From Veillonella parvula (GTDB lineage: Bacteria; Bacillota; Negativicutes; Veillonellales; Veillonellaceae): a stretch of 22,701 bases of DNA. This document shows positions 22,649 through 22,701 of the stretch, piece by piece; the first letter of the stretch is position 1; each line of letters begins with the position of its first letter. A program made the translations under genes and the position numbers. The DNA lies in the NCBI GenBank assembly GCA_947096075.1, contig CAMUQE010000013.1:1-22701 (forward strand). The letters run 5' to 3'. The notes beneath the pieces are model-generated. The model saw only the letters and a list, made by a program, of their open reading frames with translations, did not search any database and was not told where the DNA came from.

Positions 22649-22701
22649 ATCTACTAGAGTGGTTGTAATTGTGTAATGATAATTTCGATTAGAAATATAG
22701 T

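Overview
The window looks like chromosomal DNA from a low- to mid-GC member of the Bacillota, most likely a Negativicute close to Veillonella. That placement is an inference. It rests on the base composition, strong AGGAGG-type ribosome binding sites, sigma-A-like promoters, the beta-type DAHP synthase with an N-terminal regulatory domain, and general protein resemblance. No rRNA, tRNA, CRISPR array or insertion sequence was recognised.

Layout. 1-1317: an MFS drug-efflux-type transporter and its terminator. 1483-2383: aroD on the plus strand, ending in a bidirectional terminator. 2382-3305: a minus-strand RelE/ParE toxin and an unusual antitoxin built from two RelB/DinJ-like domains. 3552-11085: a long minus-strand aromatic operon in the order promoter, leader peptide, attenuator, DAHP synthase, aroB, aroA, aroC, pheA, aroE-aroK fusion, terminator. 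11157-12261: a GNAT acetyltransferase and a DIP1984-family protein on the plus strand. 12534-16127: class I ribonucleotide reductase nrdA and nrdB on the minus strand. 16230-17969: a polytopic membrane protein on the minus strand. 18048-21052: an iron-dependent alcohol dehydrogenase and two mutually related membrane-anchored proteins of unknown function. 21078-22648: an SstT-like amino-acid:cation symporter behind two strong promoters and a terminator.

Together the aro operon and aroD encode every step from erythrose-4-phosphate plus PEP to chorismate, and pheA carries chorismate on to phenylpyruvate. TyrA, the trp genes and an aminotransferase are not in the window.

The most striking element is the leader of the aro operon. 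A 29-residue leader peptide (10934-11023, minus strand) has a good ribosome binding site and a run of six aromatic codons, Tyr-Phe-Tyr-Trp-Phe-Phe. It is followed by a 15-bp intrinsic terminator. The end of the leader coding region can pair over about 20 bp with the sequence just before, and the 5' arm of, that terminator. This is the architecture of a ribosome-mediated attenuator that would sense all three aromatic amino acids at once. The operon promoter also carries an inverted repeat across its -10 box, which suggests a second, repressor-type control.
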